Notes: generated by a model from the letters alone, not told the origin. 64,000 nucleotides of DNA from Candidatus Nitronereus thalassa (GCF_032191465.1 NZ_JAQOUE010000001.1:2945501-3009500); one strand, 5' to 3'. Positions 47,735 to 56,161 are shown, counted from the stretch's first letter. Made by a program: numbers and translations.

Positions 47735-47902
47735 TTATGCTGCCATTTTTTCCTTGAGAGCGTGAATGGCATGAGATCGTTCCGGTGAAATCGTTTCATG
47801 GCCTGCGGCCATTGGACCAGGCTGATCCAACAGTATGGCTAAGGCAAAAAACCCGGAAGCTAATCCCATGATCGCCAAGAAGGCTTCCATCAGATTTCCC
47901 AT
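47735..47902 (-). CDS. Small membrane protein (55 residues)
   Basis: From the ATG at 47902: hydrophobic segment MEAFLAIMGLASGFFALAIL (about 5-24) then a polar, His-containing tail. AAAGGAGG lies nine bases upstream; a second ATG two codons earlier is too close to that site. One membrane helix, no recognised family. It lies in a same-strand row of four small envelope genes. Confidence 0.65.
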   Translation of the reverse strand: MGNLMEAFLAIMGLASGFFALAILLDQPGPMAAGHETISPERSHAIHALKEKMAA

Positions 47903-47957
47903 AGTCATTCACCTCCTTTCCTTGCAAAATTTAGAACGTGGCCTTTGCTCTCCTATT

Positions 47958-48134
47958 TTACGAGGCTTTGCGAAGTTGGCTAAAGAAGTTTAGGACCTCT
48001 TTAGGTTTTTCAATCATACGCGGGGGCACTATCTGTTCGATCAGGTAGGTCACAAAGGCAATGCCCATGCAGCCAGCCAACGTCCATGTTAAGAAATCCA
48101 GCCAATTGGTCTTGAAAATATCCATTATGTTCAT
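47958..48134 (-). CDS. Small membrane protein (58 residues)
   Basis: One membrane segment (about WLDFLTWTLAGCMGIAFVTYL within 11-32) followed by a charged tail. A strong AAGGAGG site lies seven bases before the ATG. Not recognised. Belongs with the neighbouring small genes. Confidence 0.65.
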   Translation of the reverse strand: MNIMDIFKTNWLDFLTWTLAGCMGIAFVTYLIEQIVPPRMIEKPKEVLNFFSQLRKAS

Positions 48135-48246
48135 AGTGACACCTCCTTAGATTAAATGGTGATGTACCATGGGTTAAATTTTCTAATATCCAGGATCCTA
48201 AAGCCTGGCCCATCTAAATAGAGGTCCGGCTTGGTTTGTCCACTCG

Positions 48247-48654
48247 TTAGGAATTTCCAACCTTCTTTTCGCCAGTTAAACCATGGCCGAACGTCGATGC
48301 TTGTAGCCGAGCAAGCTCACTGTTGTGCCAGACTATTTTTTCTCGGAGGCCTTTTACTTCTTGCTTCCAGGTTTCAATGAGCCTTGCCCATCCGTCGCGT
48401 CGATACCCTTTGGGGTCTCGATAGGGTTTCTGGTCATAGTCTTTAATCCGATTCTCCAATTTCTTGATTTTTTCCTCCAACATTTCAGCTGTTGATTGGT
48501 GTTGCTGTAGAGCTGCCATGTGAAAGTCGGCAGGGTATTGCGTTTCGGTATTTCCGAAGGTCCCATGAGGAGCAATCCCGCTCGATGTGCATCCTGCCAA
48601 CAATAGGCCCAGCCCAAGAATGCCAACAGCCAAGAATACAGTAACTCTTTTCAT
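48247..48654 (-). CDS. Lipoprotein with coiled coil
   Basis: 135 residues from the ATG at 48654, with GGAAAGGAGG upstream. The signal MKRVTVFLAVGILGLG and lipobox LLAGC (Cys about 22) make it a lipoprotein; the mature part holds a coiled coil (AEMLEEKIKKLENRIKD). Unrecognised. First gene of the minus-strand row and divergent from the Hsp20 group. Confidence 0.75.
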   Translation of the reverse strand: MKRVTVFLAVGILGLGLLLAGCTSSGIAPHGTFGNTETQYPADFHMAALQQHQSTAEMLEEKIKKLENRIKDYDQKPYRDPKGYRRDGWARLIETWKQEVKGLREKIVWHNSELARLQASTFGHGLTGEKKVGNS

Positions 48655-48738
48655 GATTAACCTCCTTTCCAATTTCATACATCCTGAGCATGAATGAGGT
48701 CGCCATTGAATTTGGGTGACCTGCGATTCATGCAAATT

Positions 48739-48766
48739 TTTTTAAGCATTCTTTTTTTTTCGTCAA
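48739..48766 (-). promoter_or_regulatory. Promoter of the minus-strand small-protein run
   Basis: On the minus strand TTGACG, a 16-base A-rich spacer and TAAAAA, about 85 bases before the lipoprotein start. Confidence 0.45.
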
Positions 48767-48841
48767 GACCCATTTTTATTAAAATTTTCTAATGTTGGTG
48801 CCCACAAGAAACCACAAAAAAGATGTGTGGAAAAATGCGGC

Positions 48842-48869
48842 TTGACTTTTACACGATAGGGATTAGCTC
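48842..48869 (+). promoter_or_regulatory. Promoter of the Hsp20/HtrA group, shared-type
   Basis: TTGACT (48842-48847), 16-base spacer, TAGCTC (48864-48869). The pattern repeats at 51508-51535 and 52255-52282 with TATCTC as the second box. The 419-base non-coding stretch 48655-49073 also holds the divergent minus-strand promoter. Confidence 0.5.
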
Positions 48870-48878
48870 AAAAAGAGA

Positions 48879-48922
48879 GGAGGAATTTCGATATGCTCCT
48901 CCATGGCTTCCTAAATTTGTGA
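48879..48922 (+). promoter_or_regulatory. Leader hairpin masking a Shine-Dalgarno, with mini-ORF
   Basis: GGAGGA (48879-48884) pairs with TCCTCC (48897-48902), placing an ATG (48893) in the loop. The ATG opens a nine-codon frame, MLLHGFLNL, ending at 48922. It lies ten bases after the promoter above, so it would be the 5' end of the Hsp20 transcript. A thermometer-like or leader-peptide function is inference. Confidence 0.4.
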
Positions 48923-49073
48923 TCAGAAAATTTACTTAAGTATTAAGTATGTTGCAAAAATCGGGTAATTCAGTTGATGGCAGGTTGTCTATTTTCACAG
49001 GGATATCCCTTAGGCGCGCTACGGGGAGAAAAAATGAATATATAGAAATTTGAATGAGAAGGAGTGAAGGACT

Positions 49074-49163
49074 GTGGGAGAGTTGTTAATCGTGGGAGTG
49101 ATCGTTGGGTTGATTATCCTTATCTCGATCTTCATGGCATGGGTGTTTAGGCTTTTTGAATAA
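49074..49163 (+). CDS. 29-residue membrane peptide
   Basis: GTG start with AAGGAG and GAAGG sites upstream; the peptide is one hydrophobic helix, LIVGVIVGLIILISIFMAW, with a short charged tail RLFE. Too short for family assignment. It sits between the leader and the first Hsp20 gene. Confidence 0.5.
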   Translation: MGELLIVGVIVGLIILISIFMAWVFRLFE

Positions 49164-49249
49164 ACCTCGGCCTTACCCCGTCATGGAAATTGAGGCGAGT
49201 GAAATAGAAACAACGAACACAATGTTGCCTTGGAAGAGGAGGAGCCATT

Positions 49250-49786
49250 ATGGAACTGAAACAAATGTTGACACCGTGGAATTGGTTTAAAAAAGAGGAA
49301 GAAACGAAACCCGTTCCAGTTCATATCACAAAGGAAGGGAGGGATTATCCTATTGATCGGTTACATCATGAGATGAATCAGCTTTTCGATAGTTTTTTTC
49401 GTGGGTTTCCCCTTTCTCCCTTTTCAGGAGGCTTGAAGGAATCCTGGCAGGGTGTGATGCGGCCTAACGTAGACATATCCGAAGGGAGCAAGCACTATAC
49501 GATCACCGTGGAAGTTCCAGGGGTTCAAGAGAAGGATATGGAACTGACGATTGCTGATGGCACGCTCACTGTTCGTGGAGAAAAGCGGCATGAGCAGGAA
49601 ACTCATGAAAGCCAATACCATCGAGTCGAACGTTCGTATGGAGCGTTTCAACGAGTCATTTCCTTACCCGACAATGCCAATGAGCAGGAGGTGAAAGCTC
49701 AGTTCAAACAGGGAGTGTTGACGATTACCGTGGGGAAGACGAGTCAGGCTAAATCCGGAGGAAGGAAGATTGTCATCAATGAATAA
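49250..49786 (+). CDS. Small heat-shock protein Hsp20 (copy 1)
   Basis: 178-residue ATP-independent holdase. The alpha-crystallin domain (about 70-168) has RPNVDISEGSKHYTITVEVPGV and QGVLTITV, and the C-terminal I-x-I motif is IVI in RKIVINE. The long N-terminal arm begins MELKQMLTPWNWFKK. GGAGGAG lies nine bases upstream. First of four Hsp20 genes here. Confidence 0.95.
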   Translation: MELKQMLTPWNWFKKEEETKPVPVHITKEGRDYPIDRLHHEMNQLFDSFFRGFPLSPFSGGLKESWQGVMRPNVDISEGSKHYTITVEVPGVQEKDMELTIADGTLTVRGEKRHEQETHESQYHRVERSYGAFQRVISLPDNANEQEVKAQFKQGVLTITVGKTSQAKSGGRKIVINE

Positions 49787-49917
49787 GGAGCCGAGGTGAG
49801 AAGAGAGTGGAGTGGAACCCTAACCTATGGAGACACATTTTTCAGGAGCAGATGGAAATTCATTCAAGGTGTTGAACTTTGGGAAAAACCACATTCAAGT
49901 TGAGTGAGGAAAGGTCA

Positions 49918-51447
49918 ATGCGAATTCAATCGTCTGTCGCACAAATCATAAAAAAGTTCTCTATTATTGGAATTGTCGGCGCGATTGGTGTCAGTCTAGG
50001 TCTGGGTATGAGTCCGATTTTATTCCCCCCAGCTGAAGCAACGCAGGCATCAGAAGTGCAAGCTGGTCCAGCGCCTTTGGTTAAGCCAGCCAGTTTCTCT
50101 TTTTCCTCTACAAGCGATAGCATTCTCAGTTTCAACAAGCATCTGATTTCGATTTCGAAAAAAGTGAAGCCGGCTGTTGTCAATATCTCTATCATTGGAA
50201 CGAAGCCACAAGGTTTTCAGCAATTTCCCTCACCGTTTTTTGATGATCCCCTCTTTCGTCGGTTTTTTGGGGAAAGGTTTAAACAAGAACAACCCCAGGT
50301 GCCCAAACGACAACAGCAGGGTATGGGATCGGGTGTGATTGTGAGTCCTGATGGTTACATCGTAACGAACAACCACGTGGTCGAATCTGGTGATGAAATT
50401 CAAGTGCTTTTGGGTGATAAACGAAAGTTCGAAGCGAAATTGATTGGCACTGACCCCAAAACCGATCTCGCCATTTTAAAAATTGATGTGGACGATTTGC
50501 CTTTTCTCTCTTGGGGCGATTCCAGCAAACTTGAAGTAGGCGAAATGGTTGTGGCTGTGGGCAACCCGTTTGGTTTGAGCCAGACGGTCACGATGGGAAT
50601 TATTAGTGCGGTGGGACGGGCCAATGTTGGGATCGTAGATTACGAAGATTTTATTCAAACCGATGCCGCCATCAACCCAGGAAATTCAGGGGGAGCTTTG
50701 GTGAATTTGCAGGGCGACCTTGTCGGAATCAATACCGCCATATTTAGTCGAAGTGGTGGGTACATGGGAATTGGGTTTGCCATCCCCAGCAACATGGCCA
50801 AAAGCGTGACACAAAGTTTGAAAGACCATGGGAAAGTCGTGCGTGGATGGCTGGGTGTGTCGATTCAAGACCTCACGCCGGAACTGGTGGAACAGTTTGA
50901 GGCCCCAGATACAAAAGGGGCATTGGTGGCCGATGTTGTTGAAGATGGTCCTGCCAATGAGGCGAAGTTTCAACGCGGAGATATTATTCGAAAATATGAT
51001 GGAAGAATTGTTGAAAACTCAAATAAATTGCGAACGTTTGTCGCTGAGACCGCTCCAAATACAAAGGTGAAAATTGTTGTTTTCCGTGATGGCGAGGAAA
51101 AGACCTTGATCGTGAAAATTGGAGAGTTGCCTAAGGATTTAGCGAATCTTGAATCAGTAGAAACCATGGGCGAAGATCATGCGTTATCTGGATTGTCAGT
51201 GGAATCTGTGGGGACTGGACCATTTTCTCGGGAAGAGGGTGTACGTGTGATTAGGGTGGCTCGAGATAGCCGAGCGGCCTACGCTGGCATCCGAAAGGAC
51301 GATATTATTTTGGAGATCAATCGAAAAATAATTGAAGATGTGGAAGATTTCAATCAAATGGTAAAACAGTTAAAGGGCGACGAGTCGGTCCTGGTGCTTT
51401 TGAAAAGAGGGAATGCGACCATCTTCTTGACCATAGGGAAGAGATAA
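49918..51447 (+). CDS. HtrA/DegP-type periplasmic serine protease
   Basis: 509 residues: an N-terminal signal/membrane segment (about 17-35), a trypsin-like domain with the catalytic triad in VTNNHVV, KTDLAILKI and NPGNSGGALV, and two PDZ domains (WLGVSIQDLTPELVEQF and SVGTGPFSREEGVRVIRV regions). The ATG at 49918 follows GAGGAAAGG; the frame is open from 49879. It degrades or refolds misfolded envelope proteins. Its place among four hsp20 genes links cytosolic and envelope stress. Confidence 0.96.
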   Translation: MRIQSSVAQIIKKFSIIGIVGAIGVSLGLGMSPILFPPAEATQASEVQAGPAPLVKPASFSFSSTSDSILSFNKHLISISKKVKPAVVNISIIGTKPQGFQQFPSPFFDDPLFRRFFGERFKQEQPQVPKRQQQGMGSGVIVSPDGYIVTNNHVVESGDEIQVLLGDKRKFEAKLIGTDPKTDLAILKIDVDDLPFLSWGDSSKLEVGEMVVAVGNPFGLSQTVTMGIISAVGRANVGIVDYEDFIQTDAAINPGNSGGALVNLQGDLVGINTAIFSRSGGYMGIGFAIPSNMAKSVTQSLKDHGKVVRGWLGVSIQDLTPELVEQFEAPDTKGALVADVVEDGPANEAKFQRGDIIRKYDGRIVENSNKLRTFVAETAPNTKVKIVVFRDGEEKTLIVKIGELPKDLANLESVETMGEDHALSGLSVESVGTGPFSREEGVRVIRVARDSRAAYAGIRKDDIILEINRKIIEDVEDFNQMVKQLKGDESVLVLLKRGNATIFLTIGKR

Positions 51448-51507
51448 GTTTGGGGCCTTGATGGGATTGATTTTTTCAATAAAAATAAAATTTTAGGCTT
51501 CCCAATC

Positions 51508-51535
51508 TTGACTTTTTTTCAGTGAAACTTATCTC
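51508..51535 (+). promoter_or_regulatory. Promoter of Hsp20 copy 2
   Basis: TTGACT, 16-base spacer, TATCTC, about 88 bases before the ATG. The context CCAATCTTGAC is identical to that at 52250. Confidence 0.55.
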
Positions 51536-51623
51536 TCATGGTAGGCGGACATGAGGCGCAGGGAAATGGAAAGCCTCATGCAACATTAAAAATCCTTGTA
51601 TAAATCATAAAGGAGGTCAAATT

Positions 51624-52043
51624 ATGACGACACGAATTTTAACCCCCTTTGAAACGCAAGTTGATCGGCTTTTTAGCGATGCGGTGCGGTCATTAGGTGC
51701 CCAGGCAAGAGAATATGCGCCAGCTTGCAATGTCTGGGAAGACATGGATCATTTTGGCGTCGAGCTTGCCCTGCCGGGTTGGAAATCCAATGAAGTCACG
51801 ATTGAAGCTGAAAACGGCTTTGTGACGGTAGAAGGCAAGAAACAAGAACAGGTGGCGGAAGAAAATAAAGAGGAAAAATCTTACCATGTACGGGAGATAC
51901 AGTCTGGGTCATTTTCCCGATCTTTTCGGTTGCCCACCAATTTGGAATGGGATCAGGCGAATGCTTCTTTTGCCGACGGAGTGTTGACGATCGCATTCCC
52001 CAAGAGAGCAGACGCGAAGCCCCGCCGAATCGCCATTCAATAA
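51624..52043 (+). CDS. Small heat-shock protein Hsp20 (copy 2)
   Basis: 139 residues. Short N-terminal arm, alpha-crystallin domain with EDMDHFGVELALPGWKSNEV and DGVLTIAFPK; the C-terminal RRIAIQ is the I-x-I type motif. AAAGGAGG precedes the ATG. A terminator hairpin follows. Confidence 0.95.
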   Translation: MTTRILTPFETQVDRLFSDAVRSLGAQAREYAPACNVWEDMDHFGVELALPGWKSNEVTIEAENGFVTVEGKKQEQVAEENKEEKSYHVREIQSGSFSRSFRLPTNLEWDQANASFADGVLTIAFPKRADAKPRRIAIQ

Positions 52044-52061
52044 TCCTGCACCACAGTGTCA

Positions 52062-52095
52062 GGGAGGCACTTCCAAGTGCCTCCCTCTTCCCTTC
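52062..52095 (+). terminator. Hairpin terminator after Hsp20 copy 2
   Basis: GGGAGGCACTT (52062-52072) is perfectly complementary to AAGTGCCTCCC (52075-52085); nine-plus pairs with a TTCCAA loop, followed by a pyrimidine-rich but not pure T tail. Confidence 0.7.
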
Positions 52096-52254
52096 TGGTA
52101 TCCTTCGTTTCTTATAGGGCTTTAGCCGTCCGGCATATTTTTCTCCAAGCTCGGTGAGTGTTTGTGGGAGCGGTTCCGGATAGATGTTCTAATTTCGCAT
52201 TTAAGTTTCCCCCCTTTTTCAATAACATTTGATTGAAATTTTTTTATACCAATC

Positions 52255-52282
52255 TTGACAATCTCCGATTAAAGATTATCTC
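52255..52282 (+). promoter_or_regulatory. Promoter of Hsp20 copies 3 and 4
   Basis: TTGACA, 16-base spacer, TATCTC, in the same CCAATCTTGAC context as the copy 2 promoter. Confidence 0.6.
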
Positions 52283-52353
52283 ACCGTAATGACATATTTC
52301 TTGTGTGGAAGAATGGCGAAGAACCCAAACCCAAAGATTGTGGCGAAGCAATT

Positions 52354-52815
52354 ATGATAATTCAAAATATTCAAGAATGGCCCTTGAACCAAGAAAGGGG
52401 AATGCCAATGCAAGTGGATCGCCTGTTGCGTGACTTACATCGTGTGCTCGAAAATTCTTCTGCAGGATCGCATGCCAATCAAACGGCAGGAGTCTATCCG
52501 CTCATGAATGTTTCCCAAGATGGAGAGAATTTTTATGTCCGATCTGAAATACCTGGAGTTAAACTAGAAAACTTGGACGTCTCTGTGACGGGACGAAGTT
52601 TGACGGTCGCGGGAGAGCGGAAATTCGAGGCAGAAACTTCCAATGCGCGCTTCCATCGGAGGGAAAGGCCGACAGGAAAATTTCGGCGGCAATTCAATCT
52701 TCCTACTGATTTGGATACTGAGAAAGTGCAAGCTCAATATCGACATGGAATTTTAATGCTCGTGCTTCCCAAAGCCGAGGGTGCGAAACCTAGAAAAGTA
52801 TCTATTAGTGGATGA
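52354..52815 (+). CDS. Small heat-shock protein Hsp20 (copy 3)
   Basis: About 153 residues from the ATG at 52354. The alpha-crystallin domain shows YPLMNVSQDGENFYVRSEIPGV and HGILMLVLPK; the C-terminus RKVSISG carries V-x-I. The frame is open from a GTG at 52303, which would leave only about a 14-base leader after the promoter; an ATG at 52408 with AAGGGGA upstream is another option. Confidence 0.92.
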   Translation: MIIQNIQEWPLNQERGMPMQVDRLLRDLHRVLENSSAGSHANQTAGVYPLMNVSQDGENFYVRSEIPGVKLENLDVSVTGRSLTVAGERKFEAETSNARFHRRERPTGKFRRQFNLPTDLDTEKVQAQYRHGILMLVLPKAEGAKPRKVSISG

Positions 52816-52868
52816 GTGGGTGTTTGAAGAAAACTAATATCTTGGAACCATAAAAGGAGGGAACCGCC

Positions 52869-53276
52869 GTGACTTTAGATACTCAAGAAATCCAGGCCCG
52901 TGAGAAGCAGGCCATCAAGACTCCGTCGGAACCAACCACCACAGGACCCGTTTTTTCCCCTTCCGTGGATATTTTTGAAGACGATCAGGTCCTGACGCTT
53001 GTCGCGGATATGCCTGGAGTCCCAAAAGAAAATTTAACCATTGATTTGCGAGATGATGTTTTGACTGTCACAGGGAGCCCTTCTGTCTCCATGCCAAATG
53101 AGGAAACTCTTATTTTACAAGAATTTGAAATAGGAAAATATTTTCGGCAATTTACCCTGTCCGAGGTGATTAATCAGGAAAAGATTGAAGCGAAGCTTTC
53201 TAATGGGGTGTTGCGGTTGATACTTCCAAAAGTGGGCCCTGCTCAACCCAAGAAAATTCAAGTTAAAGAAGGATAA
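52869..53276 (+). CDS. Small heat-shock protein Hsp20 (copy 4)
   Basis: 135 residues: short N-terminal arm, alpha-crystallin domain with PSVDIFEDDQVLTLVADMPGV and NGVLRLILPK, and a C-terminal KKIQVKEG (I-x-V). GTG start with AAAGGAGGG upstream, 53 bases after copy 3, so they share a transcript. Confidence 0.95.
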   Translation: MTLDTQEIQAREKQAIKTPSEPTTTGPVFSPSVDIFEDDQVLTLVADMPGVPKENLTIDLRDDVLTVTGSPSVSMPNEETLILQEFEIGKYFRQFTLSEVINQEKIEAKLSNGVLRLILPKVGPAQPKKIQVKEG

Positions 53277-53755
53277 GATTCAACCTCAAGTCTTTAAAGT
53301 TTGACGACGGTAAGGCATGGTGGATTCTAAAGTGGTTAATCCATTCAGGTAGGCCGATTTTTCCATCATTGATCTTAAAGTCCTGTTGAGTCAGAAAATG
53401 AAAGCCTGATACGTCTTAAATCAGAGGAACTAATTGAATCCTATCAGGTCCTAGAAATCTTATCCCAATCACCTTCTAGATTTTTCCAGCTGCTGTGTTG
53501 GCAAACTTGGATTGGAACCAGGCTAATTTACGACCTTCCCAACAGGAGGATTGGCCGTATCGTTAAATACTTTGGATCGAGACTACCTTTTGGTGGAGGG
53601 CGAGAAACGGCCAATGTCTTTAGTGCCGGTAGGGGGAGACATCCCAGCGGGCTTTCCCAACGAGTTCCTAATCCACGGTAAATTTCCCACATTCCTAGAT
53701 TTGACCGATTCCCTGAAGGTGGCCTTTTTTTGCCTTCCTTCCCCACTTTTGAGTG
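53277..53755. other. Non-coding stretch upstream of the sulP leader
   Basis: No supported gene. ATGTCT and AGACAT (53612-53640 region) form a perfect six-base inverted repeat in a GC-richer stretch, and seven T residues follow GGTGGCC at 53718-53731. The pattern hints at another structured RNA but I cannot draw a convincing fold. Confidence 0.3.
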
Positions 53756-53931
53756 TAGAATGAAATTGTTGTGGGAAAGGTTCAACATTGATATATAGAG
53801 GGCAGCGATGATCGAGCCCGAACCTTCCATGTCTTTTTTCCCTAAGGCGAAAAAACAGGGGGAAAAGTTCATGTCAGGGTATTCTATGGCGTGGCTGGTT
53901 GGGAAACCTAAGTGACCAGCAACGGTATTAA
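53756..53931 (+). promoter_or_regulatory. sulP leader RNA, attenuator candidate
   Basis: Starts near a TAGAAT -10-like box (53756-53761). It holds AAGGTTC/GAACCTT enclosing GGGC/GCCC (53776-53826), an 11-pair stem (53835-53868 region), and GCTGGT/ACCAGC (53894-53899 with 53915-53920). The segment CTGGTT (53895-53900) can pair instead with AACCAG (53930-53935), the 5' arm of the following terminator. These exclusive pairings are typical of attenuation. The element GGCAG, then GAGCCCGAACCT (53814-53825), recurs in the dabA leader. Confidence 0.45.
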
Positions 53932-53981
53932 CCAGTTGAACATTCAGGAAATAAACTCTGAATGCCGGCTGGCTTTTTTTT
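53932..53981 (+). terminator. Intrinsic terminator just upstream of sulP
   Basis: CCAGTTG with CGGCTGG (two G-U pairs) and CATTCAG with CTGAATG form a two-part stem of 14 pairs, followed by eight T residues (53974-53981), 90 bases before the sulP ATG. No gene upstream on this strand needs it within 650 bases, so a leader terminator is likely. Confidence 0.8.
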
Positions 53982-54070
53982 GGGAAAACCGTGCGTCCTT
54001 AAAATTAAAATGTGAGAATCCTATTTAGGATTCACCAGTAAAATTGGTTCTCAAGTAACTGATATTCAAT

Positions 54071-55702
54071 ATGGAAATTCCTAAAGGAAATTTTGCAGGG
54101 TTTCGAGCCAATCTCAGGTCTGATCTCTTATCAGGCTTTCTCGTGTTTCTCATCGCCCTGCCATTATGTTTAGGGATTTCATTGGCTTGCGGGTATCCGG
54201 CGATTTCCGGAATTTTTACGGCCATCATTGGCGGTCTGTTGGCCACGTTCTTTAGTAATTCTGAACTCACCATTAAAGGTCCTGCGGCAGGACTCATTGT
54301 GATTGCCCTCGGTTGCGTCACGGAATTTGGTTTTACCGGTGGGAAAGATCCTGCTGCGGATTATCAAGCCTATCGGTTGGCGCTTGGTGTTGGGGTGGCT
54401 GCGGGAATTCTTCAAATTTTGCTTGGGGTATTTCGGTCAGGGATCCTCGGTGAGTTTTTCCCGACTACAGCGATTCATGGTTTGTTGGCTGCGATAGGGG
54501 TTATCATCATTGCCAAGCAGTTTCCCATCATGCTCGGACTTCATCCCGACGGAAAACCGCTAGAATTACTTGCCAATATACCTACCTTTGTTTTGAGCAT
54601 GAATCCGAAAATCGGATTGATTGGGATCTTGAGCCTTCTTATCATGTTTGGATATGCGGTCATCCGCAATCCCCGGTTGAAAGTCATTCCGGCCCCCATG
54701 ATTGTGTTGATCGTCGCGGTTCCCCTAGGTCTGTTTTTGGAAATTGGGAAAGAGGGAACGTACACCTTTCTAGACCATACCTATAGCTTGGGCGAAAAAT
54801 TTTTTGTGGATGTTCCCTTGAACATGTTTACGGCCATCACCTTCCCTGATTTTTCCGGGTTAACGACGGTGATCGGGATTAAGTATGTGATGATGTTTGC
54901 GATCATTGGAAGCCTGGAATCGTTATTGAGTGCGAAGGCGATTGATGGGATCGATCCTTGGGGACGGAAGACAGATATGGATCGGGACCTACTCGCCGTG
55001 GGTCTTGGGAATACAGTGGCAGCGTTTATTGGCGGGTTGCCTATGATTTCGGAAATCGTCAGAAGTAAGGCGAATATCGACAATGGGGCACAGACACGAT
55101 TTGCCAATTTTTTTCATGGGCTGTTTTTATTGGTGTTTGTGGCCTTGATTCCTGGGTTGATTAATCAGATACCCTTGGCAGCCTTAGGGGCATTGCTGGT
55201 CTTTACCGGATTCCGGTTGGCTTCTCCCAAAGAGTTTGTTCATATGTATTATTTAGGTAAAGACCAATTCATTATTTTTATGTCGACGGTGATAGGTGTA
55301 CTTGCGACCGATCTTCTGGTAGGCATCGGAATTGGCATTGGCGTAAAAGTGATAATCCATCTTTACAATGGAACACCTATTCATTCCTTTTTCAAATTGA
55401 ATGCGGAGGTCACTCGGGAAGATGAACATTCAGCTACCATCGTCATTCGGGGAGCCGCGGTTTTCAGTACCTGGATTCCTTTACGTAAATATCTCCATCG
55501 CTATCTTCAAGAAGGGAAAAATGTCACCTTAAATTTTTCCGATACCCGATTGGTCGATCACACGGTCATGTCCAAGCTCTATGAATGGATTATGGAATTC
55601 GAGGAAAAAAATTGTGAACTCTTTGTTCGAGGGTTAGCCGAGCATGAAGCCATGGCTGACTCGATTGTAGCTGCTCATGTGAAGCGGAAAACAAGAGAAT
55701 GA
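54071..55702 (+). CDS. SulP-family anion (bicarbonate?) transporter
   Basis: 543-residue membrane transporter with about 12-14 hydrophobic segments and a C-terminal STAS domain (about 440-540). DLLSGFLVFLIALPLCLGIS and NSELTIKGPAAGL are SulP family features. SulP proteins move sulfate, bicarbonate or other anions; closeness to two dabA genes and a PII-like gene favours bicarbonate (BicA-like) but the substrate is inferred. No close ribosome-binding site stronger than AAT ATGG context is seen. Confidence 0.9.
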   Translation: MEIPKGNFAGFRANLRSDLLSGFLVFLIALPLCLGISLACGYPAISGIFTAIIGGLLATFFSNSELTIKGPAAGLIVIALGCVTEFGFTGGKDPAADYQAYRLALGVGVAAGILQILLGVFRSGILGEFFPTTAIHGLLAAIGVIIIAKQFPIMLGLHPDGKPLELLANIPTFVLSMNPKIGLIGILSLLIMFGYAVIRNPRLKVIPAPMIVLIVAVPLGLFLEIGKEGTYTFLDHTYSLGEKFFVDVPLNMFTAITFPDFSGLTTVIGIKYVMMFAIIGSLESLLSAKAIDGIDPWGRKTDMDRDLLAVGLGNTVAAFIGGLPMISEIVRSKANIDNGAQTRFANFFHGLFLLVFVALIPGLINQIPLAALGALLVFTGFRLASPKEFVHMYYLGKDQFIIFMSTVIGVLATDLLVGIGIGIGVKVIIHLYNGTPIHSFFKLNAEVTREDEHSATIVIRGAAVFSTWIPLRKYLHRYLQEGKNVTLNFSDTRLVDHTVMSKLYEWIMEFEEKNCELFVRGLAEHEAMADSIVAAHVKRKTRE

Positions 55703-55990
55703 TATCATAGCCTTTCCATGCCTCCTGATGGGATTCATCCACTTTTATTCTAATTTTTTCTGTCTACGTTGATCTTCTCCAAAAGCGATATCCACATAGA
55801 TTTGAGCGAATACGCTCATCGATATTTGTGCGGTTTTGCTCAATTCTTACTGAATCCATAAGAATTTCTTTCATTAATTTTTCAATTCTTTGTTTTTCTT
55901 GGCCTTTTTGAGGCATAGAAAAATCGTCCAATTTGGCATTTCAATTGCTTTAAATAAATTGTCGGCGAATTTTCACAAGGAGGAATGGAA

Positions 55991-56161
55991 ATGTCAGAAT
56001 TTGATATCTTATACAACAACATGCATCGGAATTTCCCCAAACCCACCAAATCATCAGAGACCGTTACCAAAAAAAGTAGTGTGACCCAAGAGGGTGAGGA
56101 ATCAAAAAAGCCAGAATTTTCAAATAGTCCCTTTAAGACGCTCCTCTCAAAAATTTTCTAA
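55991..56161 (+). CDS. 56-residue small protein between sulP and dabA
   Basis: ATG with AAGGAGG seven to eight bases upstream. The polar, Lys/Ser/Thr-rich product (MSEFDILYNNMHRNFPKP at the start, FKTLLSKIF at the end) has no membrane helix. Unrecognised. It lies alone between two carbon-uptake genes, in a stretch (55703-56536) with no other gene. An in-frame ATG at 55985 is too close to the ribosome-binding site. Confidence 0.5.
   Translation: MSEFDILYNNMHRNFPKPTKSSETVTKKSSVTQEGEESKKPEFSNSPFKTLLSKIF

Noticed and set aside
49150-49200. Sigma32-like promoter (TTTGAA with CCCCGTCAT) before Hsp20 copy 1
   Set aside because: The -35 part overlaps the end of the membrane-peptide gene and the -10 match is partial; the TTGACT/TAGCTC promoter upstream is a better candidate.
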